From: an uncultured Lachnospiraceae bacterium
GTDB taxonomy: Bacteria; Bacillota; Clostridia; Lachnospirales; Lachnospiraceae
Direction: 5' to 3'
Length of the DNA stretch: 51,442 nt
Assembly: GCA_910588125.1 (NCBI GenBank)
Contig: CAJUPI010000014.1
Location: forward strand, 1 to 51,442
In this document: piece after piece, positions 1 through 8,290 of the stretch
Layout: every line of letters starts with the position of its first letter
How positions within the stretch are numbered: position 1 is the first letter of the stretch
The notes under the pieces: generated by a model
Seen by the model: only the letters and a program-made list of their open reading frames with translations
What the model was told of the DNA's origin: nothing
The model's database searches: none
Program-made: the position numbers and the translations under genes

Positions 1-112
1 TCCAGAGAGATGTAGAACTAAGCCTTTCATACTGACTTTACTTTTTCAATTCACGGAAGGAAATCTTATTGGTACAGTTAATAAATAGACTGTGAGTCGT
101 CAAAAAATCTGT

Positions 113-200
113 TATAATAAATAATATTGCAATGAGTTGATGAATTTGGACTAAACAAAATCGTTATGTCAGAATCTTGGACAACCATTGCGCAGTGGTT
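113..200 (+). promoter_or_regulatory. Probable promoter and palindrome upstream of the patatin gene
   Basis: A TATAAT hexamer lies at 113-118 with no good -35 box (CTGTGA at 90-95 at a 17-bp spacing). An 18-bp near-palindrome, AACCATTGC/GCAGTGGTT, lies at 183-200 between this box and the start codon. It could be a protein-binding site or a small hairpin in the leader. The first 257 bases hold nothing else I can recognise. Confidence 0.35.
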
Positions 201-257
201 TTACTCGAATTCATCATAGAGAGATACAGAAATAAAACGTGAGAAAGGCAAGAAACA

Positions 258-1115
258 TTGAAGAAAATTGGTTTAATATTGGAAGGTGGGGCAAATAGGG
301 GAATATTTACGGCAGGTGTGTTAGATTTATTTAAAAGCAAGGACATTTATTTGCCGTATGTGGTGTCTGTTTCAGTAGGGACATGTAATGCAATTGATTA
401 TGTATCAAAACAATTTGGCAGAACAAAAGAATGTATGATACCAAATGGCAGAAATGTTCCACCTGTAAGTATACAGAATATTCCGAAAAAGAAAACAATG
501 ATAAATTTGGATATGGTATTTGATGAATATCCAAATCACTTAGTTCCGTTTGATTATGCAACATATTGGTCTTCAGATATCATAAGTGAATATGTTGTCA
601 CAAACTGTATTACAGGGCAAGCAGAGTATTTATCAGAAAAACAAGATGCAAAAAGACTGATGAATATATGTCGTGCAAGTTGTAGCATGCCTTATCTGTC
701 TCCGATTACAATGTTGGATGGAATTCCATACCTGGACGGGGGGATTGCAGATGCAGTGCCAATTAGACATGCCAGAAGTTTAGGGTATGAAAAAAACATT
801 GTCGTACTTACAAGAGAAAAAGGATATTTCAAAAGGGATTTAGGAATTCTCAATATGATGGATAATGTATTGTACAGAAAATATCCACGGCTTATCCGTC
901 AGTTAAAAAGCAGAATTAAAAGATATAACAAAACAATTGAATTATTAGAGAAACTTGAGGAAAGAAAAGATGTCCTCATTATTAGGCCGTCAAAAGTTCT
1001 GGTAGGAAGGACCGGAAATAATACAAAGCGGTTAAACCAATTTTATCAACAAGGATATCAAATTGGAAAAAGGAGATTGAGAGAAATACAGGAATTTATT
1101 GATTTGGGGGTATAA
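258..1115 (+). CDS. Patatin-like phospholipase (YjjU-type)
   Basis: Predicted serine acyl hydrolase of 285 residues that would act on membrane phospholipids. The N-terminus has the oxyanion-hole motif GGANRG (residues 10-15). The nucleophile elbow is S-V-S-V-G (37-41, Ser39), where the usual first Gly of GxSxG is Ser. The catalytic Asp lies in the DGG motif at 159-161. The layout resembles the YjjU-type patatins, ending in a basic region. The start is TTG at 258, preceded by AAAGG at 244-248. The stop codon overlaps the ATG of the NTPase gene by one base (TAATG), so the two are translationally coupled. The gene is clearly more AT-rich than the housekeeping genes from 3.5 kb on. A lipase coupled to a STAND NTPase suggests a membrane-damaging effector; that role is inferred. 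Confidence 0.85.
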   Translation: MKKIGLILEGGANRGIFTAGVLDLFKSKDIYLPYVVSVSVGTCNAIDYVSKQFGRTKECMIPNGRNVPPVSIQNIPKKKTMINLDMVFDEYPNHLVPFDYATYWSSDIISEYVVTNCITGQAEYLSEKQDAKRLMNICRASCSMPYLSPITMLDGIPYLDGGIADAVPIRHARSLGYEKNIVVLTREKGYFKRDLGILNMMDNVLYRKYPRLIRQLKSRIKRYNKTIELLEKLEERKDVLIIRPSKVLVGRTGNNTKRLNQFYQQGYQIGKRRLREIQEFIDLGV

Positions 1116-3136
1116 TGAACGTTATTAACAAAAAAAGAGGATTAAATAGAAATATATTTCATATAAAAATAACACATGATGAAATATACAATCTCTTTGT
1201 ATCTGTACTTACGTTATCTGCAATTTATGAACTGCTAAAACAGTTTATGGGGGATAATGATTTACTTATAATTGGAGTATTTGTAGTCGCATACATCGTA
1301 TTGTTAATCTATAAAAAGCGGCAGGAACGGATTGGGGTGATAAGGCCATATGAAAGGAGTAATACTTTTGTTGGCTTATATAGTATCGAAGAATCAAAAG
1401 CAATTGAAGCCAATTTTGATAATGGCCTTATCAAAAGAGAAAAAGAAGTAGAATATATCGATAAGATTTTACGGACAATATGGGGACAATCAGGACATAA
1501 GAGAGGAATTTGCCTTGTTGGTGCAAGCGGATGTGGGAAGTCTACCATTTTAAATCTTTTAGAGCATGGAAAATATCGAGAAACAAATGATGAATATGAT
1601 ATATATAATTTCAGTGATAAATATGATTATTTGGAAGATTATTTGAAGGATACTTTTAAAACTGATTATGCAATAAACATACAGAAAAGATTACGCAATA
1701 TTGTTATTATATTCGACCAATTTGAAAGGTTTTTTTCTTTAAAAATGGAGAAAAAAACAATGATAAAACGATGTATTAAGGAATTGTCACTTCCAAATGT
1801 TGCAATTATATTTTCACTTCGTGAAGAATACTTTCTTCAGTTTTTGTACGCTTTTGATATTAATTATCTGAATGCGGAAAATAATTTTAAGCCTGAATTT
1901 AATGGAACAATAGCACATAAAAAGTATTTTATGGGAAAAAATGAGGACTTTCTTAATGACAATAATATATTGATCTGTCTAGGAGAAGAGAATTACTCTG
2001 GAACAGATCACAATGAGATGTTAAGATTGTGTGAACAGGCATTTAATGAAGAAAATGGTAATAGGATATTTGATCATTTTAAAGATGCAACATTGATACA
2101 GCAGCAGATTATTTTTAATATTTTAGAAAATGAAAAGGCTTACATTGCATCAGAACGGTTTTGTAAATGGGATATAAATTCTATGATGAAACGGTATTTT
2201 GATGTGCAGCTGTGCAGTACAGGAGATTTTTTTAATGCCAGTAGAATTATGTATTTACTTAGTGCTGGGCGTAATAATGGAATTGGCTTTACAAATGATG
2301 ATTTAGAAGCCGCTTTATGTATTTTTACACAGGATGAAAAAGATGATTTTTATAATTGTATAGAAAAATTACATAAACTGCGTCTGATTAAGCGCATACG
2401 ACATAATGTTACGGGAATTTACGAGGTGTCACATGACTATATTGCTCAAAGTTTTGAAATATATGCAGGTACGGAGATGCCGTCTAATGTAAAAACAGCA
2501 CTTGATGAATATAAATCAGAGTATGTTCGAAAGCTTGGTATAAAAGAAAAAATAGAAAAGCATGTAGCAGAGCAAAAGAAGGTAACAATAGCTTTTGGGG
2601 TAATACTAGTTTCTTATATTGTTTCTGTTGTATTGTATGTTTTATCTCTGAATGGGATATACAGGCATATTCCAATAGCCGTTTTGGTGCTTTCTTTGGC
2701 ATCATTGTTGTATGTGTATGAATTTTACAGGAATATCATTTTTCATTATCATAATGGAAAATCTATATGTGCAGGGGTTTGCTATTTAGCAGCTATGACA
2801 TGTGGAACATTGGCAGTAGTAGTTCCTAATAACTGGCTTATTTGCTTGGGTGTTGGAAATGCTGTTCAGGGATTTGCAAGTTTTAAGATAGGGCAGGATA
2901 AGACAATTTCTTCTGTTGGTCAGCAAATGTTCTTTTCATATGGCGCGAAAACAATTTTTATGGGAAGCTTAATTACAATATGCCGGGCTGTTTTTTACTG
3001 GCGGAACCTGATAGTGGGTATTGAGATGGTAGAAGTAATTATTATGGCGGCACTTTTGTTATATTCTTATGTGGCACATATGAACAAAGAATTTTTCTAT
3101 GCACACGTAGAGATGCTGTTTAGTTCGGATGTGTAG
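1115..3136 (+). CDS. Membrane-anchored STAND-type P-loop NTPase
   Basis: Protein of 673 residues. Two hydrophobic segments near the N-terminus (about 27-43 and 49-67) are followed by a P-loop NTPase: Walker A GASGCGKST at 136-144, a hydrophobic strand ending in DQFE at 201-204 (Walker B, typical of the nSTAND1 group), and a sensor-like SLREEYF at 234-240. A winged-helix-like stretch with the SHDYIA signature follows near residue 450. The last 170 residues contain about six predicted membrane helices. STAND NTPases act as switch proteins in signalling and anti-phage defence. Here the overlapping upstream patatin would be the natural effector, which is inference. The start ATG is fixed by the one-base overlap with the patatin stop. 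I see no TPR or WD40 repeats, so the sensing part may be membrane-embedded. Confidence 0.8.
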   Translation: MNVINKKRGLNRNIFHIKITHDEIYNLFVSVLTLSAIYELLKQFMGDNDLLIIGVFVVAYIVLLIYKKRQERIGVIRPYERSNTFVGLYSIEESKAIEANFDNGLIKREKEVEYIDKILRTIWGQSGHKRGICLVGASGCGKSTILNLLEHGKYRETNDEYDIYNFSDKYDYLEDYLKDTFKTDYAINIQKRLRNIVIIFDQFERFFSLKMEKKTMIKRCIKELSLPNVAIIFSLREEYFLQFLYAFDINYLNAENNFKPEFNGTIAHKKYFMGKNEDFLNDNNILICLGEENYSGTDHNEMLRLCEQAFNEENGNRIFDHFKDATLIQQQIIFNILENEKAYIASERFCKWDINSMMKRYFDVQLCSTGDFFNASRIMYLLSAGRNNGIGFTNDDLEAALCIFTQDEKDDFYNCIEKLHKLRLIKRIRHNVTGIYEVSHDYIAQSFEIYAGTEMPSNVKTALDEYKSEYVRKLGIKEKIEKHVAEQKKVTIAFGVILVSYIVSVVLYVLSLNGIYRHIPIAVLVLSLASLLYVYEFYRNIIFHYHNGKSICAGVCYLAAMTCGTLAVVVPNNWLICLGVGNAVQGFASFKIGQDKTISSVGQQMFFSYGAKTIFMGSLITICRAVFYWRNLIVGIEMVEVIIMAALLLYSYVAHMNKEFFYAHVEMLFSSDV

Positions 3137-3187
3137 AAAATTCCCTCAGATTTCAGAAGTTCTAATTCTGAAATCTGAGGGAATTTT
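3137..3187. terminator. Strong bidirectional rho-independent terminator
   Basis: Perfect 22-bp inverted repeat (arms 3137-3158 and 3166-3187, 7-base loop) starting three bases after the NTPase stop codon. It has A4 on one side and T5 on the other, so it can terminate in both directions. It insulates the two-gene cassette from the tRNA gene. Confidence 0.95.
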
Positions 3188-3275
3188 TACATTTTGAAAT
3201 CTCCTTAATTCTTACGATTGTAATAGATTGTGGTGTATAAAATCATTGAGAAAGTCTTTAATAACAACAAAAAAA

Positions 3276-3347
3276 TGCGTCTGAGAGGAATCGAACCTCC
3301 GCGCATGGCTCCGGAGGCCATCGCTCTATCCACTGAGCTACAGACGC
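3276..3347 (-). tRNA. tRNA-Arg (anticodon CCG)
   Basis: On the minus strand all four arms fold: a 7-bp acceptor (GCGTCTG with CAGACGC), a D-arm GCTC/GAGC, an anticodon stem ATGGC/GCCAT with loop CTCCGGA giving anticodon CCG, a T-arm with loop TTCGATT, and discriminator A. Length is 72 nt without an encoded CCA. The 3' end faces the AT-rich patatin/NTPase cassette, the usual arrangement when an element has integrated at a tRNA 3' end. Confidence 0.97.
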
Positions 3348-3393
3348 ATCTCCTTTATTATACACGTTTTTTTTAGAATTGCAAGAGGATTTG

Positions 3394-3422
3394 TTGATTT
3401 TCCAAAGTTATTTTGCTATGAT
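3394..3422 (+). promoter_or_regulatory. Sigma-A promoter for the 3527-6218 gene run
   Basis: TTGATT at 3394-3399 and TATGAT at 3417-3422 are separated by exactly 17 bp. Transcription would start near 3429, leaving a leader of about 100 nt before the first gene at 3527. Confidence 0.6.
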
Positions 3423-3441
3423 AGGACGGAGACTGTTATTA

Positions 3442-3491
3442 TCCCCGGCTTACCCTGGTCCACCTAAGGGTATTGCCTTATGAGACAGGGG
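3442..3491 (+). promoter_or_regulatory. Structured leader hairpin before the membrane protein gene
   Basis: Nested inverted repeats lie in the predicted leader: an outer TCCCC/GGGGA pair, an inner GGC/GCC, and TACCCT/AGGGTA around a short loop. There is no T-run, so it is not a terminator. It resembles a small structured 5' UTR, but I recognise no riboswitch class. Confidence 0.4.
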
Positions 3492-3526
3492 ATGGCGCCT
3501 GGAGATCAGTTCGGGAGGAATGCTGA

Positions 3527-4432
3527 ATGAAAAGAAATGCGGAGAATCTTTCGGGACGGCGGACAAAACAGGAGCAGAGGACATTTCTGCAAATGATGGC
3601 CGTTCCGGTGATTGTTATTCTGTTGATTATAATCATACGGATTGCGGAGCGTCCGGAGAAAGAACCAAAGGAGCCGGCGGCTTTACCGACGGTGGCAGTT
3701 ATGGAGACGGGAATGACGGTGGCCGGGGAGATACCGGAACCGGAAGAGCGCCTTCCGGAGGAGCCGGGGGATGAACCGGATACGACAGAGCCTACAGAGA
3801 CAGAAGAGGAGACAGAGGCAGAAGAGCAGGATGCGTTTGCCACAGATCGTTTTCGGAGAAATGGGGTGCCTGAGCTTTTGACATTGATGGAAACTTATTT
3901 TCAGGCCAGAGAGGTGGCAGATGCGCAAACGATGAATCAGTTGTACGGTATTGGGGAGGTTACGGATCAGGAGCTGGAGGAGCAAAGCGCCCGTATGCGG
4001 AATAATTCCAAATATGTGCAGGATTTTGAAAATGTAGTTACTTATGTGATGGAAGGTGAAAGTGCGAATTCCTGGCTGGTTTATGCGGTGGCGGATATTA
4101 ATTTTTATTCTGCCAAAACCAGGGCTCCGATGATCCTTTGGTGTTATGTGATTCAGGACAGTGAGGGAAATTATATCATCAAAGATAATCGTCAGTTTTC
4201 TTCTGCTGAGCTTCAATTTATCGATGCCGCCAATCATTCGGAGGAGGTGCGGAGGCTGGCTGCTGACGTCAACCGGCGGTTGAGAGAAGCATTGAGCTCG
4301 GATGAAAAGCTGAATCGTGTTTACGGGGTGCTGAGAGATGGCTCGCCGGTATGGGAGGGAACCGAAGAAACAGAGCCGGAAGTGGTAATTGGAGGAGACA
4401 GTGTGGAGACGACTGCGGAGGAAACGCCATGA
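3527..4432 (+). CDS. Single-pass membrane protein with acidic linker, unknown function
   Basis: 301 residues: a short basic cytoplasmic N-terminus, one transmembrane helix at about 22-39, a Pro/Glu/Thr-rich acidic linker (about 41-103), then an extracytoplasmic domain that begins like NTF2/SnoaL-type folds (LLTLMETYFQAREVADA, about 118-134). I do not recognise a named family. The start ATG at 3527 sits 9 bases after GGGAGGA (3511-3517); an ATG at 3520 in another frame gives only a composition-driven 84-residue reading. The last four bases overlap the start of queA (ATGA), so it is co-translated with a tRNA modification gene; the functional link is unknown. Confidence 0.75.
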   Translation: MKRNAENLSGRRTKQEQRTFLQMMAVPVIVILLIIIIRIAERPEKEPKEPAALPTVAVMETGMTVAGEIPEPEERLPEEPGDEPDTTEPTETEEETEAEEQDAFATDRFRRNGVPELLTLMETYFQAREVADAQTMNQLYGIGEVTDQELEEQSARMRNNSKYVQDFENVVTYVMEGESANSWLVYAVADINFYSAKTRAPMILWCYVIQDSEGNYIIKDNRQFSSAELQFIDAANHSEEVRRLAADVNRRLREALSSDEKLNRVYGVLRDGSPVWEGTEETEPEVVIGGDSVETTAEETP

Positions 4433-5454
4433 ATGTAAAGGATTTTTATTTTGAGCTCCCACAGGAATTGATTGCTCAGGATCCGCTGGAGGATCGCGCG
4501 GCTTCCCGCCTGCTGGTAATGAATAAGGAAACAGGCAGGATCGAACATCGGACTTTCCGGAATATTACAGAATATTTACGGCCGGGGGATTGTCTGGTTG
4601 TCAATGACACAAAGGTGATTCCGGCCCGGTTGTTTGGCGTCAAGGAGGATACCGGAGCAAAAATCGAGGTTTTGTTGCTGAAGAGGCGGGAAAAGGATAT
4701 CTGGGAGACTTTGGTAAAGCCGGGAAAGAAATCCCGGCCTGGCGCTGCCATTGTGTTTGGCGGAGGATTGCTAAAAGGCACGGTCCTGGAAGTTGTGGAC
4801 GAGGGAAACCGTCTGATCCAGTTCCAATATGAGGGGATTTTTGAAGAAGTACTGGATCAGCTGGGACAAATGCCATTGCCGCCATATATCACCCATCAGC
4901 TTCAGGATAAAAATCGTTATCAGACAGTATATGCCAGACAGGAGGGCTCTGCGGCTGCACCTACGGCAGGGCTGCATTTTACAGAAGAGCTGTTAAAACA
5001 GATTGAGCAAATGGGGGTGAAGATAGCCCGTGTGACCCTGCATGTGGGACTGGGAACGTTCCGGCCGGTGAAGGTTGACAATGTGCTGGATCATCATATG
5101 CATTCAGAGTTTTACGAGGTGCGTGAGGAAGAGGCAAGGAAGATTAACCAGACAAAAGCATCGAAAGGGCGGGTAATCTGCGTGGGGACTACCAGCTGCC
5201 GGACTCTGGAGTCGGCTACCGGGGAGGATGGAATCCTGAGAGCGGGCCGCGGATGGACGGAGATCTTTATTTATCCTGGTTATCAGTTTAAGATCCTTGA
5301 TTGCCTGATCACGAATTTTCATTTGCCGGAATCTACTTTGGTGATGCTGGTATCGGCACTGGCAGGAAGAGAGCAGGTCCTTCATGCATATGAAGAAGCG
5401 ATCCGTGAACGTTATCGGTTTTTCAGCTTTGGGGATGCCATGTTTATCTATTAA
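4429..5454 (+). CDS. queA: S-adenosylmethionine:tRNA ribosyltransferase-isomerase
   Basis: Transfers and isomerises the ribose of SAM onto preQ1-modified tRNA, forming epoxyqueuosine, the penultimate step of queuosine synthesis. The 341 residues cover the whole family length from MNVKDFYFELPQELIAQ to the conserved end (RYRFFSFGDAMFIY). Family signatures are present: RLL, VVNDTKVIPARLFG, GAAPTAGLHF-like PTAGLHFTEELL, HVGLGTFRPV, and FHLPESTLVMLVSA. The start is the ATG at 4429, which overlaps the previous stop by four bases behind GCGGAGG (4416-4422). An in-frame start 78 bases upstream lies inside the preceding gene and lacks homology. No tgt or other queuosine gene is adjacent. Confidence 0.95.
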   Translation: MNVKDFYFELPQELIAQDPLEDRAASRLLVMNKETGRIEHRTFRNITEYLRPGDCLVVNDTKVIPARLFGVKEDTGAKIEVLLLKRREKDIWETLVKPGKKSRPGAAIVFGGGLLKGTVLEVVDEGNRLIQFQYEGIFEEVLDQLGQMPLPPYITHQLQDKNRYQTVYARQEGSAAAPTAGLHFTEELLKQIEQMGVKIARVTLHVGLGTFRPVKVDNVLDHHMHSEFYEVREEEARKINQTKASKGRVICVGTTSCRTLESATGEDGILRAGRGWTEIFIYPGYQFKILDCLITNFHLPESTLVMLVSALAGREQVLHAYEEAIRERYRFFSFGDAMFIY

Positions 5455-5468
5455 AAACGAGGAAGGAT

Positions 5469-6218
5469 ATGGAGACGATCCGTTTAAACAAATATTTGAG
5501 CGAACAGGGGTTATGCTCCCGCCGGGAGGCCGATCGGCTGATTGAAGCGGGAGAGGTAACGGTTGACGGCCGCAGGGCGATGCTAGGCGAAAAGGTGACC
5601 GGGGAAGAGCTGATTGTCTGTGGTGGTAAACAAGCAGGAGGAAAAGCCGGACTCCACAAGCCGGAAACCGTGCTGCTGGCAGTCAACAAGCCAAGAGGCG
5701 TGGTCTGTACAACTTCGGATAAAGACCGGGCGCCGAATGTGGTGGAGTTAGTCGGCTGTCCGGAGCGGATTTATCCGATTGGAAGATTGGATAAGGATTC
5801 GGAGGGGCTGCTTTTGATGACGAATCAGGGAGAGCTGGCCAACCAAATCATGCATGCGGGGAATCTGCACGAAAAAGAATATCTGGTGACCGTGGATTTA
5901 CCAATAAGCGCGGCTTTCCTCAAAAGGATGAGAGAAGGCGTGGAATTGAAGGAGCTAGGAGAGACTACCCGTCCCTGCCTGGTAGAGCGAGAAGGAAAAA
6001 GAACGTTTCGCATCATATTGACTCAGGGGTTGAACCGCCAGATTCGCCGGATGTGCGAGACGTTGGGATACCATGTGATTGCCCTGAAACGGATACGAAT
6101 TATGAATATTCATCTGGGAAAGCTGAATACTGGAGATTATCGGAAGGTAACATTGGCTGAGCAAAAAGAGCTAGAGAGAAGGCTGCGGAAGAGAGAAGGC
6201 GGCGGTTCGGACAATTGA
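5469..6218 (+). CDS. rluF: rRNA pseudouridine synthase, RluF-like
   Basis: S4 RNA-binding domain (residues 1-50) followed by the RsuA/RluB/C/E/F catalytic domain. The catalytic Asp108 is in GRLDKDSEG (106-113). The C-terminal signatures LTQGLNRQIRRMCETLGY and LKRIRIMNIHLG are those of the RluF branch, which modifies the 23S rRNA region around U2604. Length 249 residues. The gene follows queA by 14 bases with AGGAAGG just before the start, so both RNA-modification genes are probably in one transcript. The exact target base is inferred from family resemblance. Confidence 0.88.
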   Translation: METIRLNKYLSEQGLCSRREADRLIEAGEVTVDGRRAMLGEKVTGEELIVCGGKQAGGKAGLHKPETVLLAVNKPRGVVCTTSDKDRAPNVVELVGCPERIYPIGRLDKDSEGLLLMTNQGELANQIMHAGNLHEKEYLVTVDLPISAAFLKRMREGVELKELGETTRPCLVEREGKRTFRIILTQGLNRQIRRMCETLGYHVIALKRIRIMNIHLGKLNTGDYRKVTLAEQKELERRLRKREGGGSDN

Positions 6219-6221
6219 AAT

Positions 6222-6273
6222 GCCAAATGCTCGTGCAAGCACGGCGCTTGGCTCATTGCTCGCGGAAATAAAA
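6222..6273 (+). repeat. Short intergenic repeat, family 3, copy A
   Basis: A 52-bp element beginning GCCAAATGC, with an internal GTGCAAGCAC palindrome, and ending GGCTCATTGCTCGCGGAAATAAAA. It is nearly identical to 19110-19160. It can form an imperfect hairpin (GCCAA...TTGGC). It sits 20 bases before the ligA start, directly upstream of the AGGAGT ribosome binding site. Confidence 0.8.
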
Positions 6274-6292
6274 TTGGGCAGGAGTGTAGAAA

Positions 6293-8290
6293 ATGGTGGA
6301 AGTAAGAGATGACAGGATGCGGCGGATGAAGGAGCTGACGGCTGTGCTTTTGCCGGCGGCAAGAGCTTATTACCAGGAAAGCCGGGAAATTATGAGCAAT
6401 TTAGAGTACGATCGGCTTTATGATGAATTATTAAAGCTGGAGTCGGAAACCGGAGTAATCCTGGCAGGGAGCCCAACGCAGCAGGTGGGTTATGAAATTT
6501 TGAGCGAGCTGCCAAAAGAGGCGCATGAATCACCGATGCTGTCGCTTGACAAGACAAAAGAGGTAAGTGATTTGCAGGAATGGTTAGGAGAGCAACCAGG
6601 GTTGCTTTCCTGGAAGCTTGACGGGCTGACGATTGTGTTGACATACGAAGGAGGAGAGCTCGTGAAGGCAGTTACCCGGGGCAATGGAGAAATTGGGGAG
6701 GTTATCACCAATAACGCCCGTGTTTTTGCTAATGTCCCTCTGCGGATTGCCTATCAGGGGCAATTGATCCTTCGCGGCGAGGCAGTGATTAAATATTCGG
6801 ATTTTGAGAAAATCAACGAAGAAATTGAGGATGTGGATGCCCGTTACAAGAATCCCAGGAATCTGTGCAGCGGTTCTGTGCGCCAGTTGAACAACGAAAT
6901 AACGGCGAAGCGGAATGTGAACTTTGAGGCATTTATGTTGGTAAGGGCAGAGGGAGTTGATTTTGGGAATTCCCGAAAGGCACAGTTTGAATGGCTGCAA
7001 AAACAGGGCTTCGATGTGGTAGAATACCGGGAAGTAAACCGGGAGACTTTGCCAGCGGCGGTGGAGGCGTTTTCCGAAGAAGTCACTTCCTGTGACATGC
7101 CATCGGACGGGCTGGTACTTTTGATGGATGACATTGCGTATGGGGAATCCCTGGGGAGGACAGCGAAGTTTCCCCGCAATTCGATTGCATTTAAGTGGGC
7201 GGATGAGATTCGGGAAACCCGGCTTGTTAAGATCGAGTGGAGTGCTTCCCGGACAGGGCTGATTAATCCAGTGGCAATTTTTGAACCGGTTGAGCTGGAG
7301 GGGACTACCGTGAGCCGGGCCAGCGTTCATAATATCAGCATCATGGAATCACTGGAGCTGGGGGAAGGAGACAGGATTACGGTTTATAAAGCAAACATGA
7401 TCATCCCCCAAATCGCTGAGAATCTGACTCGCAGCAGAACCGTTAAAATTCCGGGCAATTGTCCAGTATGCGGGGGTAGGACTGAGATCTGCCAGGTGAA
7501 CGATGTCCGCTCTCTGTATTGTACAAACCCAGGATGCCAGGCAAAGAAAATCAAGAGCTTTACGCTGCTGGTAAGCAGGGATGCATTGAATATAGACGGT
7601 TTGTCTGAGGCGACTCTGGAAAAGTTTATTGCCGCTGGCTTTATTCATGAATATGCAGATATTTTTCATTTGGATCGATATCGGGAAGCGATTGTGGAGA
7701 TGGAGGGCTTCGGACAGAAATCGTTTGACAATCTGATGGCGGCGATACGTACGGCGTCACAGACGACATTGCCAAGAATGATTTATGGGTTAGGGATTAC
7801 CGGGATTGGGCTGGCGAATGCCAAGATGCTGTGCCGTCGGTTTCACTCGGATTTTGCCGCTATGCGGAAAGCGGAAAAAGAAGAGCTTACAGAGATTGAC
7901 GGTATTGGCGAAGTGCTGGCGGATGCGTGGATCCGGTATTTTGCGCTGGAGGAGAACAACCGCCAGGTGGACAGACTATTGTCGGAACTGACGATAGAGC
8001 AGGAGCCGGAAAGCCAGGAAGAGGCGATATTTGCCGGGAAGGTTTTTGTGATTACCGGGTCGGTAGAGCATTTTGCCAACCGGAAAGAGCTGCAGGCCGA
8101 AATCGAAAAGAGGGGCGGAAAAGCCACTGGTTCCGTGACTACGAAAACCAGTTATCTGATTAATAATGATACAACATCCAATTCATCAAAAAATAAAAAG
8201 GCGAAGGAACTGGGAATCCCGATTATTTCGGAGAGGGATTTTCTGAATATGCTGGGAGGAGAAGAATATGCCGATAAAAGTACAGAATGA
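6293..8290 (+). CDS. ligA: NAD-dependent DNA ligase
   Basis: Seals nicks during replication and repair using NAD+. Order of domains in the 665 residues: an Ia-type N-terminal NAD-binding region (YY...E.SNLEYDRLYDEL, 26-47), an adenylation domain with nucleophile Lys108 in KLDG, an OB fold, a Cys4 zinc finger (CPVC...CTNPGC, about 389-415), helix-hairpin-helix repeats (about 470-560) and a BRCT domain (about 580-655). The residues around the lysine (SWKLDGL) and some other blocks are divergent from the commonest LigA sequences, so this could be a second ligase in the genome. The ATG at 6293 follows AGGAGTG. The 3' end overlaps metA by 23 bases. Confidence 0.93.
   Translation: MVEVRDDRMRRMKELTAVLLPAARAYYQESREIMSNLEYDRLYDELLKLESETGVILAGSPTQQVGYEILSELPKEAHESPMLSLDKTKEVSDLQEWLGEQPGLLSWKLDGLTIVLTYEGGELVKAVTRGNGEIGEVITNNARVFANVPLRIAYQGQLILRGEAVIKYSDFEKINEEIEDVDARYKNPRNLCSGSVRQLNNEITAKRNVNFEAFMLVRAEGVDFGNSRKAQFEWLQKQGFDVVEYREVNRETLPAAVEAFSEEVTSCDMPSDGLVLLMDDIAYGESLGRTAKFPRNSIAFKWADEIRETRLVKIEWSASRTGLINPVAIFEPVELEGTTVSRASVHNISIMESLELGEGDRITVYKANMIIPQIAENLTRSRTVKIPGNCPVCGGRTEICQVNDVRSLYCTNPGCQAKKIKSFTLLVSRDALNIDGLSEATLEKFIAAGFIHEYADIFHLDRYREAIVEMEGFGQKSFDNLMAAIRTASQTTLPRMIYGLGITGIGLANAKMLCRRFHSDFAAMRKAEKEELTEIDGIGEVLADAWIRYFALEENNRQVDRLLSELTIEQEPESQEEAIFAGKVFVITGSVEHFANRKELQAEIEKRGGKATGSVTTKTSYLINNDTTSNSSKNKKAKELGIPIISERDFLNMLGGEEYADKSTE

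Noticed and set aside
166..219. A 17-codon peptide starting ATG 166
   Set aside because: It has no ribosome binding site and overlaps the palindrome at 183-200; too short to support.
3520..3774. An 84-codon Gly/Asp-rich ORF starting at ATG 3520
   Set aside because: It is an out-of-frame reading of the membrane protein gene; its composition comes from the GC-rich Pro/Glu linker codons.
3683..4462. Long minus-strand ORFs opposite the real genes (for example 3683-4462, 6584-7330, 30715-31596, 35332-36432)
   Set aside because: They lie opposite well-supported genes, lack ribosome binding sites and show no family motifs.
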